DNA of 64,000 bases from Algicella marina (lineage in GTDB: Bacteria > Pseudomonadota > Alphaproteobacteria > Rhodobacterales > Rhodobacteraceae). Every line of letters starts with the position of its first letter. The first letter of the stretch is position 1. Both the position numbers and the translations under genes were made by a program. Location of the stretch: contig NZ_CP046620.1 in the NCBI RefSeq assembly GCF_009931615.1, positions 1,069,501-1,133,500 of the forward strand. The letters are read 5' to 3'. Of this stretch, positions 10,066 to 19,917 are shown piece by piece. The notes beneath the pieces are model-generated. The model saw only the letters and a list, made by a program, of their open reading frames with translations. It was not told the origin of the DNA and did no database searches.

Positions 10066-11760
10066 TCAAGCCACCATCGGCGGTCTGATGCTGCTGTCGC
10101 TGATCGAGAAGAAGTCGACCAGTTCGGCCAGCCTGTCGGACTTCTGCTGAAGGCCGGAAGAGGCGGAAGCGTTGCGTTCGGCAAGCGTGGTGTTGTTCTG
10201 AGTGATGCTGTCGAGTTCGGCGATCGAGGTGCTGATTTCCTGCACGCCCTTGGCCTGTTCGGTACAGGCGGTTGAAATTTCGTTGATACGATCCGTCAGA
10301 TCCTTCACCGAGCCCATGATGTCGGCTATGGCGTCGCCGCTGTCACGTACCAGACCGGCACCGTTTTGCACCTTTTCCGTGCTTTCCTGGATGAGTTTGC
10401 CGATGTCGGAAGCCGCGTCGGATGATCGCTGGGCGAGATTGCGCACCTCGGCGGCGACGACGGCGAAGCCTTTGCCGCTCTCGCCTGCGCGGGCCGCCTC
10501 CACGGCGGCGTTGAGGGCGAGCAGGTTGGTCTGGAACGAGATGCCATCAATCACCGCGGTGATGTCGGCGATGCGGGTGGAAACGTCTTCGATACCGGTC
10601 ATGGCTCCGATTACTTCCTCGATGATCTTGCGGCCGTTTTCTGCTTTCGAACTGGCATCCATTGCGAGTTCGGTTCCCTGGCTGGCGTTGGTGGCGGTCT
10701 GTGTGATCGTGGAGGTTATTTCCTCCATCGTTGCTGCCGTTTCCTCGAGCGTAGCGGCCTGGCGGGCGGCCCGTTCTGAAAGATCTCTCGCGCCGGTGGA
10801 GATGCCCGAACTGACGGAGTTGATCTCGCCGGCAGTACCGTTGATATCGAACACCAGTTGCGAAAGCCGTTCCACCATGTTGTTGAGGCTTTGGCGCAGC
10901 CCCTCGAACTCATCGGGGAAAGCTTCCGTCAGGCGTACGGAAAGGTCACCGTCGCTGATCTGCTGAAGCGCTGCCTGAACCGATTCGAGCGTGGTTCGCT
11001 GGCTGGTGATCTCGATGGCGTATTTCAGCACCTTGACGACCTTGCCTTCCCGGTTGGTGATGGGATTGTAGGTCGCGCTGAGGTCGATTATTTTTCCCGC
11101 CTTGTTGATCCGCGAATATGCGCCCACTTGCGGCAGACCCTTGTTCAGGTTGGCCCAGAAGTCAGCGTATTCCGCAGTCTTCGCCTCTTCGGGGAGGACA
11201 AACATCCGGTGGTGTTTGCCTACGATCTCTTCGAGGCTGTAGCCCATTGCTGCCAGAAAGCCCTTGTTGGCGTGGCGGATGGTGCCGTCGGCGGAAAACT
11301 CGATAACAGCCATGCTGTCATCCAGCGCCTGTAGACGGACAGCATCGTCCACCGAGTGCTTCATCTGGGCTGAGACATCATTGCAGAGAAAATGAATGCT
11401 CTCCACCCTGCCGGAAGCGCCCTTGACTGGAAGCGCGTTCATTTCCACCCATATCCGGTTGCCATTCTTGTCGAAGCGGCTGGCGCGTTCCGTGATTGGC
11501 TGGCCATCGCAGAGTTTCTGCCAGAACTCGCTATACGCTTGCGAAGAGCCGTAATCCGGCCAGACAAGTTTGGTATGGTTCTTTCCGACGATCTCTTCAC
11601 GCCCATAGCCGAAACAGTCGAGGAAGTTGTCGTTCACATGTCGAATCTGACCGTCCGGGCTACATTCGTAGGTGATGAACAACGCGTTCATCGCACGCTG
11701 GAAATGCTCATCCAACGCACCTTTTGGTGATGTTTCCGTTGTCTTCAGCCTGCCAAACAT
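10066..11760 (-). CDS. Cytoplasmic methyl-accepting chemotaxis protein with two PAS domains
   Basis: This 564-residue chemoreceptor has two PAS domains in tandem at about residues 20-140 and 145-265, each with the [22 protein letters not shown]-type core. A short HAMP-like stretch ending in [13 protein letters not shown] follows, then a long signalling coiled coil. The hairpin tip reads [20 protein letters not shown], the hallmark that contacts CheA and CheW. No membrane segment is present, so it should sense an intracellular or bound cofactor signal such as redox state, which is inference. The start is the ATG at 11760 (MFGRLKTTE); the upstream extension of 14 residues has no support. No che or flagellar genes are nearby. 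Confidence 0.93.
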   Translation of the reverse strand: MFGRLKTTETSPKGALDEHFQRAMNALFITYECSPDGQIRHVNDNFLDCFGYGREEIVGKNHTKLVWPDYGSSQAYSEFWQKLCDGQPITERASRFDKNGNRIWVEMNALPVKGASGRVESIHFLCNDVSAQMKHSVDDAVRLQALDDSMAVIEFSADGTIRHANKGFLAAMGYSLEEIVGKHHRMFVLPEEAKTAEYADFWANLNKGLPQVGAYSRINKAGKIIDLSATYNPITNREGKVVKVLKYAIEITSQRTTLESVQAALQQISDGDLSVRLTEAFPDEFEGLRQSLNNMVERLSQLVFDINGTAGEINSVSSGISTGARDLSERAARQAATLEETAATMEEITSTITQTATNASQGTELAMDASSKAENGRKIIEEVIGAMTGIEDVSTRIADITAVIDGISFQTNLLALNAAVEAARAGESGKGFAVVAAEVRNLAQRSSDAASDIGKLIQESTEKVQNGAGLVRDSGDAIADIMGSVKDLTDRINEISTACTEQAKGVQEISTSIAELDSITQNNTTLAERNASASSGLQQKSDRLAELVDFFSISDSSIRPPMVA

Positions 11761-11957
11761 CGCGCTCTCCAGATTATGAGTTGGCAGCCTTCTAGTTGGC
11801 ATGGGTAAACGTTTTGTTTCGCGGTGGGTGGGTCTTCAAAACTCTGCTTAAAACTGAAGGTAAATTTTGTCTTGTAGAGCCGTGCGAGGCTTGGATCTGT
11901 ATAAAGCCAGCAGTTACCGGGATTTACCTCTCTTTCACAGATTGATAGGCTGTGGCT

Positions 11958-12884
11958 ATGAAGATAACCCTGAGACAGCTCGAATACTTTATCATGCTGG
12001 CCGAAACTCGACATTTTGGCAGGGCTGCCGAGTTATCCGGTGTCAGCCAACCGGCCCTGTCGGTGCAGATTCAAGAACTCGAAGGACGACTCGGGGCGAA
12101 ACTGATCGAGCGCAAGGCGCGGCAGGTTGTGTTGACACAGACAGGGCGCGAGGTGTTGCGGAAGGCGCAATCGGTCTGTGCGGAAGTAACTTCCATCGAG
12201 CAGGTTGCGCGTCTGGAACAGGGACTGATGGGGCAGATCAACATCGGGGTGATACCAACCGTCGCGCCCTATCTGTTGCCGCCCGCGCTTGGTGCTCTGC
12301 GCAAGCGCTATCCGGAGATGCGATTGGGCGTGCGTGAAGCGCAGACGCAAATTCTACTTTCGGAACTGGAGGCGGGGCGGCTGGATGCTGTTGTCGCCGC
12401 ATTGCCAAGCGGATTTGACGGTGGCGAGGAGGTTCTGCTGTTCGAGGACCCGTTTCTGCTGGCGGGCAACGCCAAGGCAATGGCGGACCTGCCAGAGACG
12501 CTGAACCCGTCGGAGCTTGACCCGGAAAGATTATTGTTGCTGGACGAGGGGCATTGCCTGAGTGATCAGGCATTGGAAGCCTGTGCACTGGAGCGGATGC
12601 GGCATCGCATCGACCTGCGGGCCTCCAGCCTGTCCACCCTGTGCGGGTTGGTCGCGTTGGGGCAGGGGCTGACGCTGGTGCCGCGGTTGGCGGCAGAGAC
12701 GGAGATGAAATCAACCCCCGACCTGGTGCTGAGACCGTTTCCGGGCGAGGCGCCGTTGCGCAGGGTCGGTCTGATCCGCCGGAAGACGGAGGTGGATGAC
12801 ACGTGGTTCGATGCGTTGGCAGCCGTATTTCGTGCGGCGGGCAATGCCGATGTCACGACTGAGGCGGTTCCGGCGCCGGGTTGA
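11958..12884 (+). CDS. oxyR: LysR-family peroxide sensor OxyR
   Basis: This 308-residue LysR-type regulator has the N-terminal helix-turn-helix LRQLEYFIMLAETRHFGRAA. Its effector domain carries the OxyR redox signature GHCLSDQALEAC, with Cys200 and Cys209 nearly at the positions of E. coli Cys199 and Cys208, which form the peroxide-induced disulfide. The following RASSLSTLCGLVALGQGLTLVP also matches OxyR. It probably activates peroxide-defence genes. No katG or ahpC is next to it, so its targets lie elsewhere. The ATG at 11958 has AGG at 11947-11949; a GTG two codons upstream (11952) is an alternative. It is divergent from the chemoreceptor gene with a 197-base gap. Confidence 0.93.
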   Translation: MKITLRQLEYFIMLAETRHFGRAAELSGVSQPALSVQIQELEGRLGAKLIERKARQVVLTQTGREVLRKAQSVCAEVTSIEQVARLEQGLMGQINIGVIPTVAPYLLPPALGALRKRYPEMRLGVREAQTQILLSELEAGRLDAVVAALPSGFDGGEEVLLFEDPFLLAGNAKAMADLPETLNPSELDPERLLLLDEGHCLSDQALEACALERMRHRIDLRASSLSTLCGLVALGQGLTLVPRLAAETEMKSTPDLVLRPFPGEAPLRRVGLIRRKTEVDDTWFDALAAVFRAAGNADVTTEAVPAPG

Positions 12885-12997
12885 TCGTTACGCAGGGCTG
12901 CTATGCTGATCGCGGATGGCAATTGTGGCGGGAAGGGCTAGGAGCGGCGGCTGCAATCGCCTAAGTTACAGATGAATGGACGAACAAAGGACAGGCC

Positions 12998-13960
12998 ATG
13001 GCACCGAGAGATCTTTCGGACCGCACGCAACGCCACCCCGAAAAGGCACACAAGGCAGATGCGCCGATCCTGAAGAAGCCGGACTGGATCCGAGTGAAGG
13101 CGCCGACGTCCGAGGGTTACCGCGAAACGGCGAGGATCATGCGCGAAAACCGCCTGGTGACGGTGTGCGAGGAAGCTGGCTGCCCAAACGTAGGCGAGTG
13201 CTGGAGCCAGGGCCACGCCACGATGATGATCATGGGCGAGATCTGTACCCGTGGTTGTACCTTCTGCAACGTGGCGACCGGCCGACCGGAGACGCCGGGC
13301 GCACTGGACGTGTTTGAGCCGGGGCGTGTAGCCCACGCGGTGGAAAAACTGGGGTTGGCGCATGTGGTTGTCACATCGGTGGACCGGGATGACGTGAAGG
13401 ACGGCGGTGCTGACCATTTTGCGCATACGATCCGCGCGATACGGCACCGCGCACCCGAGACTACGATCGAAATCCTGACGCCGGATTTCCTGCATGCGGA
13501 GCCGGGTTCGCTCGAGAAGGTTGTTGAAGCGCGACCGGACGTCTTCAACCACAATCTGGAGACGGTGCCGGGATTGTATCCAGAGGTGCGGCCGGGCGCG
13601 CGGTATTTCCATTCGCTCCGTCTTCTGCAACGCGTGAAGGAACTTGACCCGGCGATGTTCACCAAATCCGGCATCATGGTCGGCCTTGGCGAGGACCGGC
13701 AGGCAGTCCATCAGGTGATGGATGACATGCGGGCTGCGGATATCGATTTCCTGACCATCGGCCAATATCTGCAACCGACACCAAAGCACCATGCGGTGGC
13801 GCGTTACGTGACGCCGGAAGAATTCGCCAGTTACGAGAAGGCGGCCTACGGCAAGGGGTTCGGGATGGTTTCGGCCACACCGCTGACTCGATCCAGCTAT
13901 CATGCCGGCGATGATTTCGCGCGTTTGCGGTCTGCGCGGCTGGCGAAGTTGGCAGACTGA
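12998..13960 (+). CDS. lipA: Lipoyl synthase
   Basis: LipA is a radical-SAM enzyme that inserts two sulfur atoms into protein-bound octanoyl groups to form lipoyl cofactors. The 320-residue sequence shows both iron-sulfur clusters: the auxiliary cluster cysteines Cys57, Cys62 and Cys68 in [12 protein letters not shown], and the SAM cluster Cys83, Cys87 and Cys90 in CTRGCTFC. The C-terminal RSSYHAGD supplies the conserved serine that ligates the auxiliary cluster. A ribosome-binding AAGGACAGG precedes the ATG. Its stop codon overlaps the start of the DUF2059 gene by one base. Confidence 0.97.
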   Translation: MAPRDLSDRTQRHPEKAHKADAPILKKPDWIRVKAPTSEGYRETARIMRENRLVTVCEEAGCPNVGECWSQGHATMMIMGEICTRGCTFCNVATGRPETPGALDVFEPGRVAHAVEKLGLAHVVVTSVDRDDVKDGGADHFAHTIRAIRHRAPETTIEILTPDFLHAEPGSLEKVVEARPDVFNHNLETVPGLYPEVRPGARYFHSLRLLQRVKELDPAMFTKSGIMVGLGEDRQAVHQVMDDMRAADIDFLTIGQYLQPTPKHHAVARYVTPEEFASYEKAAYGKGFGMVSATPLTRSSYHAGDDFARLRSARLAKLAD

Positions 13961-14772
13961 TGCGCGCTCTGCTCGTCACCTTTTGTCTGCTGGCATCGGC
14001 CCTGCCCGCAGTGGCGTCCGAGCGGGCGATGGCGTTGCTGGAACTGGTGGGATACGACGTATCCGCTGCGGCGGAGGAACAGATGTTCCGCGAATTGCCG
14101 AACAAGGTCGGGCCCGACCTTTCTCCCGATGTTTCGCGGGACTGGCAGGAAGCGGGTGAAGGTCTGTTTCAGGCCGAGGATTTGATGGAAACGGCTGCGC
14201 GGGCTGTCGATACTGCTCTGACGCCGGACCAGATCGAGGCACTGGCCATCCATTACTCTTCTGAAACCGCATTGGCGATTACGGATCTGGAAAAGGCTTC
14301 GCAGGATCCTTCGACTGCGAAAGAGGTGGAGGCGGAACAGGCGGCATGGGTGGCCGGTCTGGACGACAGTTTCCGCGAGCGGTTCGAAATCATCTTCGCG
14401 ATGATGGACGGCATGGGCGTTGTCGAAACCGGCACTGACCTTGCGCTGAGCATCAATTTTGCACTGATGTCCGGCATGGCGGCTTCCGACGCACTGCCGC
14501 GCAGTTTCTCGGAGGCGGAGTTGCTGGCGCTGGTCGAGATGCAGCGCGAGACGGTTTCCGTATCCGTGCGTAACTCGGTGCTTGAGAGCATGGCTTATGC
14601 CTACCGGGACCTTTCGGATGCTGAGTTGCGGGCCTACAGCGAGTTCTTGCAGACGCCGGATGCCCGGGCGTTCTATGCCGCTATCGGGCAAGCTACGGCC
14701 GAAGTGGCGACGCGGGATGCACGAATCCTCGGACGTCGGTTGCAGGAAATGGCGGCAGAACGCGAACTTTGA
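13960..14772 (+). CDS. Exported DUF2059-type protein
   Basis: This 270-residue protein begins with a cleavable signal peptide, [19 protein letters not shown], and is otherwise helical and acidic. It has the repeated DUF2059-like pattern of AYRDLSDAELRAYSEFLQTPDARAFY near the C-terminus, which is typical of DUF2059 family members found in alphaproteobacterial periplasm. No function is established. The TGATG overlap with lipA indicates co-translation. I see no catalytic motif. Confidence 0.78.
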   Translation: MRALLVTFCLLASALPAVASERAMALLELVGYDVSAAAEEQMFRELPNKVGPDLSPDVSRDWQEAGEGLFQAEDLMETAARAVDTALTPDQIEALAIHYSSETALAITDLEKASQDPSTAKEVEAEQAAWVAGLDDSFRERFEIIFAMMDGMGVVETGTDLALSINFALMSGMAASDALPRSFSEAELLALVEMQRETVSVSVRNSVLESMAYAYRDLSDAELRAYSEFLQTPDARAFYAAIGQATAEVATRDARILGRRLQEMAAEREL

Positions 14773-14915
14773 CGTGTAATCACGCTGCGTATGACTTTCG
14801 CTGAGTGATGCGAAACTGCGCAAAGCGGTGCCAATCTGGCCTGATTTTCGGCAAAATGCACTGAATAGTGGCAGGTGTCACCGGCAGAACTGCGGATTAA
14901 CGGGATATTCGCAGG

Positions 14916-15059
14916 ATGGCATGGAAGATTGCCCACATGAGTTCGGGCAATCCGGCAGGCCACGCCAGCCGCAAGAGCAAGAGGCCATGCAAACATGGCG
15001 CGTATTCGGGAGGGCCACCGCAGCACGTTGCTGCCCCTGAACGAAGGAACGGCCCATGA
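14916..15059 (+). CDS. Possible 47-residue basic small protein, coupled to next gene
   Basis: An ATG at 14916 opens a 47-codon frame whose TGA stop overlaps the ATG of the next gene by four bases (ATGA), an arrangement that usually means translational coupling. The product is rich in Lys, Arg, His, Gly and Pro and has a single cysteine. The ribosome-binding site is weak (GCAGG just upstream), and an internal ATG at 14937 is an alternative start. It is too short to judge by codon use. I do not recognise the protein; it may be a chance open frame. Confidence 0.3.
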   Translation: MAWKIAHMSSGNPAGHASRKSKRPCKHGAYSGGPPQHVAAPERRNGP

Positions 15060-15256
15060 TCGAATTGATTTTTATGGCATGTCTCGCCACCAACCCGGTG
15101 GAGTGTGAAGAGAGACGGATGCACTATGTGGATGTGTCGCTGATGCAATGCGTTATGGCGGCCCAGCCACAGCTTGCCAAATGGACAGAGACGCACCCCG
15201 GCTGGCAGGTCGGCCGATGGAAATGCAGCTATCCGCGCACGGCCGAGAAAGCCTGA
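15056..15256 (+). CDS. Small conserved-type hypothetical protein, 66 residues
   Basis: This short protein starts with a hydrophobic stretch (MIELIFMACLAT) that is too short for a convincing signal peptide. It holds four cysteines, at residues 9, 17, 32 and 57, spaced as pairs that could bind metal or form disulfides, which is inference. A GAAGGA ribosome-binding site sits seven bases before the ATG. Proteins of this size and pattern recur in Rhodobacterales genomes as hypothetical proteins. Its function is unknown. Confidence 0.65.
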   Translation: MIELIFMACLATNPVECEERRMHYVDVSLMQCVMAAQPQLAKWTETHPGWQVGRWKCSYPRTAEKA

Positions 15257-15336
15257 AGCGAAGCAGTTGGGAGGTGCGTAGGAGCAGTTTCCGCAACATT
15301 CGGCGTTGACGGCCGAAGGGTGCGTGTCTGTTGAGC

Positions 15337-15885
15337 CTATGCTTTCTTCTTCGGAAAGCGGACCTTGCCGATGTAGGGCAGGTTGCGGTTCCTCTGAGCG
15401 TAGTCGATGCCGTAGCCGACGACGAACTCGTCGGGAATTTCGAAACCGGTCCATGTTGCCTTCACGTCGACCTCGCGCCTGCTGGGTTTGTCGAGCAGTG
15501 CGCAGACCTCGAGACGGGCGGGACTCCGGGTGCGAAGGATATTCAGGACGTGGTGCAGGGTGTATCCGGTATCGACGATATCCTCGACAACCAGGACGTC
15601 CCGCCCCTCGATCTCGCCTCTGAGATCCTTGAGAATGCGGACCTCGCGGCTGGACTGCATGGCATTGCCGTATGAGGACGCCTCCAGAAAGTCGACTTCC
15701 ACGGGCAAGTCCAGTTCCCGGACCAGATCGGCTATAAAGACAAAGGACCCGCGCAACAGTCCGACGACGACGAGTTTGTCGGTGGCGGAGAACGTGCCGC
15801 GAATCTCTCGCGCCAGTTCCTCCACCCGGGCAGCGATGGATTTCGCCGAGATCATCGTGTCGATGACATAGTCCTTGTGATCCAC
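15337..15885 (-). CDS. hpt: Hypoxanthine phosphoribosyltransferase
   Basis: This 182-residue enzyme salvages hypoxanthine (and usually guanine) by joining it to PRPP. The PRPP-binding loop [12 protein letters not shown] is intact, the [17 protein letters not shown] segment matches the type I PRTase core, and [21 protein letters not shown] is the typical C-terminal base-binding region. The start is a GTG at 15885 with AAGG about ten bases upstream; no better ATG lies nearby. It is divergent from the COQ10-like gene by 70 bases. Confidence 0.95.
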   Translation of the reverse strand: MDHKDYVIDTMISAKSIAARVEELAREIRGTFSATDKLVVVGLLRGSFVFIADLVRELDLPVEVDFLEASSYGNAMQSSREVRILKDLRGEIEGRDVLVVEDIVDTGYTLHHVLNILRTRSPARLEVCALLDKPSRREVDVKATWTGFEIPDEFVVGYGIDYAQRNRNLPYIGKVRFPKKKA

Positions 15886-15955
15886 GCGCTACACCTTCCT
15901 TACTGCGACCAAGCGCACCTTTGCACAATCCTTCGCGAGCCTCCATATCAGAGCC

Positions 15956-16417
15956 ATGCCGACGCATTCCGAAAAACGCACGCTGCCGTATTCCGCCGAT
16001 CAGATGTACGCCCTGATCGCCGACATCGAAAAGTACCCGGAGTTTCTGCCGTGGTGCGCCGGAGCGCGCATTCGCTCCCGCCGCGAAGAAGGCCAGGTCG
16101 AGATCATCGACGCCGATCTCGTAATCAGCTTCAAAGTGTTCCGAGAGCGGTTCGGCAGCCGGGTGACGCTGAACCCCGGCGCTCGCAAGATCGACGTGGC
16201 TTACCTCGACGGACCGTTCAAATACTTGAACAACCACTGGGAATTCACTGACATCGAAGGCGGGTGCGAGGTCGACTTCTTCGTGGATTTCGAGTTCAAG
16301 TCCCGGACCCTGCAGGCAATCATCGGGGTCGTGTTCTTCGAGGCGATGCGGCGAATCGTGGCGGCGTTCGAAACTCGTGCGAAGGCGCTATACGGCGAAG
16401 ACCCGCAGGCCGGCTGA
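15956..16417 (+). CDS. COQ10/RatA-type START-domain protein
   Basis: This 153-residue protein has the single START-like fold of the COQ10/RatA family. Diagnostic stretches are YSADQMYALIADIEKYPEFLPWC near the N-terminus and FEFKSRTLQAIIGVVFFEAMRRIVAAFE at the end. In mitochondria and alphaproteobacteria, relatives bind ubiquinone and aid respiration; the E. coli relative RatA was described as a ribosome-association toxin, and databases use both names. In this lineage the ubiquinone-chaperone role is the more plausible, which is inference. Confidence 0.88.
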   Translation: MPTHSEKRTLPYSADQMYALIADIEKYPEFLPWCAGARIRSRREEGQVEIIDADLVISFKVFRERFGSRVTLNPGARKIDVAYLDGPFKYLNNHWEFTDIEGGCEVDFFVDFEFKSRTLQAIIGVVFFEAMRRIVAAFETRAKALYGEDPQAG

Positions 16418-16423
16418 GACCTG

Positions 16424-18889
16424 TTACTGCGCCGCCGGTTCCAGATGGGTGATGCCTACCGCACCACCGCGCACCAGCTCCGGTTCCACGGACATCGGAA
16501 TGTATTCGGCCCGTCGCCACAGGAGTGACAGGTCGTCATAGTGGCGCGAGAGGATGTGACCACTCTGGCCTGTGGAGATGATGATCTGCGAGGCCTCTGG
16601 ATCCGCGAAGTCGACGACCATGCGCAGACCGGCGGCATGGGTGTTGAGATAGGGTTCTTCGCCCTTGCCAGTGGATTTGCCGCGCAGGAGCGTGAAATCG
16701 CCGCCCGGCGTTTCCTGACGGATGTTGACGAGCCAAGCGAGGCCGGGCACGCGACCGAGAGCCTGGTGGCGATGCAGGGCCGCATGGGCAGCACCCCAAC
16801 GCCAGCTGTCCAGCCTGTCGCCGTATTTTTCCGACAACTCGATAAGGGCCGCATCCAGCGCCAATCGGGCAATGGTGACGCAGTCTTCTTTCTCCACTGA
16901 TTGACGGATGTCACACCATTCGGAGGCGCCGTTCTCATCGCGGAAAACCCGTTCCAGGAAAATCGGGATAGGCGTGCGCATCTCTGCTGTCAGCGGGCCG
17001 ATATCGTCAATGAGAAGGCGACGCTGAAGTTCACGGACCCAGGCGGCATAGACCAGCGGTTCGAACCCGTGCTGGTTCATCTCACCGTTCCAGGCGGCGA
17101 GGGCCTCGAGTGCCTGCTGGCGCATGCGTTCACGGGTTTCGGAGGCGGCGGGTTCGCCCTGATACCACAAATCGCGGGCGATCAGCGGCAGGAGCGACCG
17201 GGCGGCGGGCGAAATTGTATCCGTCTGGATTTCGGTGAAGCTGTCGAGCGTATGGAATTCGCGACCATTGAGCAGCCATTCGGCGCGGCGGACCCGCTCC
17301 GTATCGCCCCAGGTATGGCTCCAATGCCGTGGGAAGGGCTGGTCGGTCAGGCGGTTGTTGGTGTTGAGGACGATGCCACCCTCCGGTGCGGTAATGCCCG
17401 GGTTCTCCGCGAATGGGTAGAACCCCTGCCAGTCGTTGACAGCCAGCCAGCCCGCCGAGGGCAGGAGACCCTGGCTTATGCTGTTGGGATGGCGGATCGG
17501 GGCAATACCGGTGGCGACGGAAGCGACCTTGCGCCTGTCGGCCAGCATCAGGTTCTGCGATGGCGATGTGATCAATGATGCCGCATCCAGCGCGGATTCG
17601 ACCGAGTGGGAACGCATGAGGGTCAGAGCGCCTTCGATGGTTCGATCCCCGGGTTGCAGGGCTGTCCAGGCGAGGGCGGTGACATGGCCCTCCGGTGTGA
17701 TGGCCTCGGCGTTGAAGTGCGGGGCCGGGATGACCGGGCCGTGTTGCGTCCAACGGAGTTTGTGGGTGATCGGTTCGGCATCCTTCACGTCGATGACGGT
17801 ATCATCTGTACGAAAGCGACGAGGACCTTCCTGCGTGATGTATTCAGCGGGGTTATCGGGATTGATCCGTTCAATAAACAGATCCTGATCGTCGAGATAG
17901 GACGTCGTCAGTCCCCATGCGAGATCCTCGTTCCGGCCGATCAGGATGCTGGGCAGGCCGGGAATCGTGCCGCCGATTGCCGGGCCTGAGGAGAACTCCA
18001 GCCGAGCGATCATCCAGAAGCTGGGCGCATAGAGTGCGAGGTGAGGATCATTGGCAAGAAGCGGTGCGTTGGCGGCGGCGCGGCTGGCATCGGCGGCAAA
18101 CGCGTTGGAAGCACCGGTTTCACCAATGCGCATTTGCGGGTTGAGCGGGTGGCGGGGCGGGCGCGTTGCGACCGCTGCGAACTCTGTGCCTGCCGGGAAC
18201 AGTGCGGCAAATTCGGGCAGATCAATGACAGCAGGCACGGTGCTGTTGCCGAGATCGGCGAGGCGCTCGGGTGAGAGCCGGAGGGAGAGTTCGGCCTGAA
18301 GCACCTCACGCTCCGCCATGTCGGAGAGCTGGAATGCCATCAATTTCTGGATGGCGATGCTGTCGGCGGGCGTCCACGGCGCGATAGCAGGCTCAAAGAG
18401 AAAGAATTCCGGGGCGCCGCGGCCAAGTGCTTCAGTCTGGATCAGATCGAGATAGGCATTCACACCGTCTGCGTAAGACTGAAGTTCGTCCTGCGTTTGC
18501 TGTGACTGGTCCCGGACGGCTGTGACGGACAAACCATAGAGATCAAGGGCGCGCATCAGATGATCTATTTCCAGAGTGTCCGCGCCGAAGATCTCTGACA
18601 ACCGCCCCTGGACGGTGCGGCGCATCAGAGTCATCTGCCAAAGCCTGTCCTGCGCATGAACAAAGCCAAGACCAAAGAGGGCGTCGGTGTCGGTTTCGGC
18701 GAAGATATGGGGAACGGCGTGGTTATCGCGGACGATCTCGATCGGCCGGTCGAGGCGTTGCAGGGTGTAGCTCGCGTCGTAGTCGGGCAGGGAGTGGGAG
18801 GCGAGATAGTAGACGAGACCGAGGGCGCAAGCGGCAAGCAGGAAGATGGCAACAAGCCCCCGCGCCAGCCATTTGAAGAGAGTGATCAT
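16424..18889 (-). CDS. Penicillin acylase family N-terminal-serine hydrolase
   Basis: This 821-residue precursor belongs to the Ntn-hydrolase family of penicillin G acylase and N-acyl-homoserine-lactone acylases. After autocatalytic cleavage, a beta chain would begin at Ser261 in GETGASNAFAADASRA. The alpha-chain motif FGLGFVHAQDRLWQM and the beta-chain NEDLAWGLTTSYLDDQDLF are also typical. An N-terminal hydrophobic segment (residues 5-30) includes a possible lipobox, LAAC, but hydrophobic sequence continues past it, so a membrane anchor is more likely. Substrate is unknown: lactone quorum signals, acyl-amides or peptides are all possible. Its end lies six bases from the end of the COQ10-like gene. 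Confidence 0.9.
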   Translation of the reverse strand: MITLFKWLARGLVAIFLLAACALGLVYYLASHSLPDYDASYTLQRLDRPIEIVRDNHAVPHIFAETDTDALFGLGFVHAQDRLWQMTLMRRTVQGRLSEIFGADTLEIDHLMRALDLYGLSVTAVRDQSQQTQDELQSYADGVNAYLDLIQTEALGRGAPEFFLFEPAIAPWTPADSIAIQKLMAFQLSDMAEREVLQAELSLRLSPERLADLGNSTVPAVIDLPEFAALFPAGTEFAAVATRPPRHPLNPQMRIGETGASNAFAADASRAAANAPLLANDPHLALYAPSFWMIARLEFSSGPAIGGTIPGLPSILIGRNEDLAWGLTTSYLDDQDLFIERINPDNPAEYITQEGPRRFRTDDTVIDVKDAEPITHKLRWTQHGPVIPAPHFNAEAITPEGHVTALAWTALQPGDRTIEGALTLMRSHSVESALDAASLITSPSQNLMLADRRKVASVATGIAPIRHPNSISQGLLPSAGWLAVNDWQGFYPFAENPGITAPEGGIVLNTNNRLTDQPFPRHWSHTWGDTERVRRAEWLLNGREFHTLDSFTEIQTDTISPAARSLLPLIARDLWYQGEPAASETRERMRQQALEALAAWNGEMNQHGFEPLVYAAWVRELQRRLLIDDIGPLTAEMRTPIPIFLERVFRDENGASEWCDIRQSVEKEDCVTIARLALDAALIELSEKYGDRLDSWRWGAAHAALHRHQALGRVPGLAWLVNIRQETPGGDFTLLRGKSTGKGEEPYLNTHAAGLRMVVDFADPEASQIIISTGQSGHILSRHYDDLSLLWRRAEYIPMSVEPELVRGGAVGITHLEPAAQ

Positions 18890-18981
18890 TCGTTAAGTCG
18901 GCCTCCAACCTTGACGTCGAAAGCGATAGCAGGCCATGTCGCACATAACAATTGATTGACAGGGAATATGGGAGGTCAGGC

Positions 18982-19854
18982 ATGGCACGGACAGCATTTC
19001 TGGGGCTTGGGGTGATGGGTTACCCGATGGCGGGGCACTTGCAGGCGAAGGGTCACGAGGTGACGGTCTACAACCGCACGACAGCGAAGGCTGAAAAATG
19101 GGCGGTGGAGCATGGCGGCACCTTTGCGCCTACCCCAGCGGAAGCCGTGGCCGGTGCTGAAATCGTGTTTGCCTGTGTCGGCAACGATGACGATCTGCGT
19201 TCCATCACCAGCGCGGACGGCGGGTGTTTCACCGCAATTGAAAAAGGTGCGGTATTCGTGGATCACACGACCGCCTCGGCTGAGGTGGCGCGTGAACTTC
19301 ACGCTGCGGCAGCCGAGCGCGGCTTCGCTTTTGTTGACGCGCCGGTTTCAGGCGGGCAGGCCGGGGCAGAGAATGGCGTGCTGACGGTGATGTGCGGCGG
19401 AGACGAGGCCCCCTATTCCAAGGTAGAACCTGTGATCGCCTCATTTGCCAAATCCTGCCGGCTAATGGGGCCCTCGGGCGCCGGGCAACTGACAAAGATG
19501 GTCAACCAGATATGTATTGCCGGCTTGTTGCAGGGCCTGTCGGAAGGCATGAACTTTGCGGCGAAGGCCGGTCTCGACGGAGAGGCGGTGCTGGACGTGA
19601 TTTCTAAGGGTGCCGCGGGATCGTGGCAGATGGAAAACCGTGGCTCGACCATGTTGAAGGGCGAGTTCGAGTTTGGTTTCGCCGTGGACTGGATGCGCAA
19701 GGACCTGGGCATTTGTCTTTCCGAGGCAAACAACAATGGTGCGCAATTGCCGGTTACAGCCTTGGTGGATCAGTTCTACAAGGAAGTTCAGGCTATGGGT
19801 GGCGGACGCTGGGATACCTCCAGCCTGATGAAAAGGCTGACACAGAACGGCTGA
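18982..19854 (+). CDS. NAD(P)-dependent beta-hydroxyacid dehydrogenase (HIBADH family)
   Basis: This 290-residue oxidoreductase belongs to the 3-hydroxyisobutyrate dehydrogenase / tartronate-semialdehyde reductase family. The N-terminal Rossmann motif is GLGVMGYPMAGHL, the substrate-binding segment is DAPVSGGQAGAENG, and the catalytic lysine lies in GAGQLTKMVNQ. The start is the ATG at 18982 with GGAGGT at 18971-18976; the open frame upstream has no family match. The exact hydroxyacid cannot be told from sequence. It lies 63 bases before rpe and could share its transcript. Confidence 0.9.
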   Translation: MARTAFLGLGVMGYPMAGHLQAKGHEVTVYNRTTAKAEKWAVEHGGTFAPTPAEAVAGAEIVFACVGNDDDLRSITSADGGCFTAIEKGAVFVDHTTASAEVARELHAAAAERGFAFVDAPVSGGQAGAENGVLTVMCGGDEAPYSKVEPVIASFAKSCRLMGPSGAGQLTKMVNQICIAGLLQGLSEGMNFAAKAGLDGEAVLDVISKGAAGSWQMENRGSTMLKGEFEFGFAVDWMRKDLGICLSEANNNGAQLPVTALVDQFYKEVQAMGGGRWDTSSLMKRLTQNG

Positions 19855-19917
19855 GCGCGGCTTGAGGCCCGCTGTATCTGCGGGTAAGGGAAGCGCGAGC
19901 GTTCAGGAGGAGTGACC

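Noticed and set aside
8490-10184. 564-residue open frame antisense to lpdA
   Set aside because: lpdA has all FAD, disulfide and His-Glu motifs; the antisense frame has none and runs over the terminator.
14897-16237. 446-residue open frame on the minus strand
   Set aside because: It crosses hpt and the COQ10-like gene in other frames; its translation is Arg/His-rich with no domain, as expected for GC-rich shadow frames.
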